From positions 1 through 64,000 of the forward strand of contig NZ_JACHXD010000004.1 of the NCBI RefSeq assembly GCF_014191875.1: 64,000 nucleotides of DNA, written 5' to 3'. Shown one piece after another: positions 63,562 to 64,000 of this stretch (positions are counted from its first letter, which is position 1; each line of letters opens with the position of its first letter). The notes under the pieces are model-generated. The model was not told the origin of the DNA, made no database searches, and saw nothing but the letters and a program-made list of their open reading frames with translations. Origin of the DNA: Pseudoduganella violacea (GTDB lineage: Bacteria > Pseudomonadota > Gammaproteobacteria > Burkholderiales > Burkholderiaceae_D). The position numbers were made by a program, and so were the translations under genes.

Positions 63562-64000
63562 TTACTTGAACTTAACTTTGCCCACCAGGCGCATTTCCAG
63601 CGTGGTTTCGCCCGGCTCGAAGCTTGGCTCGGAAACTTCCGCCGTATCCTTCATCATGGCGCTGCGCATCATGGCTGGAGCGGCCGCGTATTCGCGCTGG
63701 GCGTAGTTGCCCGAACCTTCGAAGTCGACGGTATCGAGCACGGCGTCGCTCAGCTTGCGGCCCATGGCGTTGGCGATGGAGGCGATACGCTCGTTCAGGT
63801 TCTGGTAGGTGGCGGCGATGCGCTGGTCATCCAGTTTCTTGGTGGCGGCAGGGCTCAGGCCGAATTGCAGATTGTTCAGGGTCAGCACCTTTTGCACCGA
63901 AGCGACGGTTTTCGGCAGCGCGTTCAGGTTGCTGGTGGTCATTTGCACATAGTGGCCGACGCGCCATGCGGTCGGGATGCGCGCCTTGGCGCTCACGCCC
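63562..64000 (-). CDS. SIMPL-domain (DUF541) protein, C-terminal part
   Basis: The frame runs off the window end; 145 codons are present and the N-terminus with its likely signal peptide is missing. VGHYVQMTTSNLNALPKTVA, LNNLQFGLSPAATKKLDDQR and AAPAMMRSAMMKD...FEPGETTLEMRLVGKVKFK match the SIMPL fold of periplasmic proteins such as YggE. Family role: oxidative stress or outer-membrane-linked, not defined. Confidence 0.78.
   Translation of the reverse strand, partial: GVSAKARIPTAWRVGHYVQMTTSNLNALPKTVASVQKVLTLNNLQFGLSPAATKKLDDQRIAATYQNLNERIASIANAMGRKLSDAVLDTVDFEGSGNYAQREYAAAPAMMRSAMMKDTAEVSEPSFEPGETTLEMRLVGKVKFK

Overview
The window looks like a chromosomal segment of a Gram-negative betaproteobacterium of the Burkholderiales, most like Oxalobacteraceae (Massilia/Duganella/Janthinobacterium group). 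The grounds are high G+C, an unfused 14-gene nuo operon with separate nuoC and nuoD followed by a DUF2818 gene, the pssA-leuA and rpsO-pnp neighbourhoods, a Burkholderiales-type trimeric porin and many outer-membrane lipoproteins. No phage, insertion sequence, rRNA or CRISPR array was seen. Species is not determined.

Layout. 1-6.7 kb: small regulator/effector pairs (TetR with an MFS exporter and a VOC protein; MarR with a PaaI-type thioesterase), two exported proteins of unknown function, a BtrH-like protein and a lipoprotein. 6.7-24.1 kb: one long minus-strand run, nuoA-N, then DUF2818, a NUDIX hydrolase, an exported HExxH protein, ispD and ispF. 24.2-25.7 kb: tpiA-secG-tRNA-Leu(GAG). 25.7-30.2 kb: a quinone oxidoreductase, a Sel1-repeat protein, a GIN-domain protein preceded by a 29-codon ORF, and small membrane proteins.

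29.1-39.6 kb is a sugar-uptake locus. A minus-strand operon encodes a periplasmic sugar-binding protein, a response regulator, a histidine kinase and a zinc-ribbon membrane protein. It diverges from a plus-strand operon encoding a LamB-type porin and a complete CUT1 ABC importer. The two binding proteins are paralogues, so one probably feeds the two-component system while the other feeds the transporter.

39.6-45.1 kb looks accessory: a lower-G+C ptuA-ptuB (Septu-type) anti-phage pair, next to a SWIM/SNF2 helicase gene broken by a single in-frame TAG codon. 45.1-51.1 kb is a self-contained nutrient circuit: a sigma-54-type promoter, a DAACS-family carboxylate/amino-acid symporter, a porin, a DctB-like kinase and a sigma-54 activator with a GAFTSA loop. 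51-57.6 kb carries a chemoreceptor with its own candidate sigma-54 site, an S41 peptidase, a lipoprotein, a protein resembling an archaemetzincin that has lost its zinc site, a cupin and a HigBA toxin-antitoxin pair. 57.7-64 kb is core: pnp, rpsO, a BamE-like lipoprotein, a nested palindromic repeat, leuA, pssA and the end of a SIMPL-domain gene.

The most interesting items are the binding-protein/two-component sugar sensor, the sigma-54 transporter circuit, the Septu pair with the amber-interrupted helicase, the pseudo-metalloprotease and the nested palindrome at 60870-60991. All family assignments are by reading protein motifs; no database search was run.
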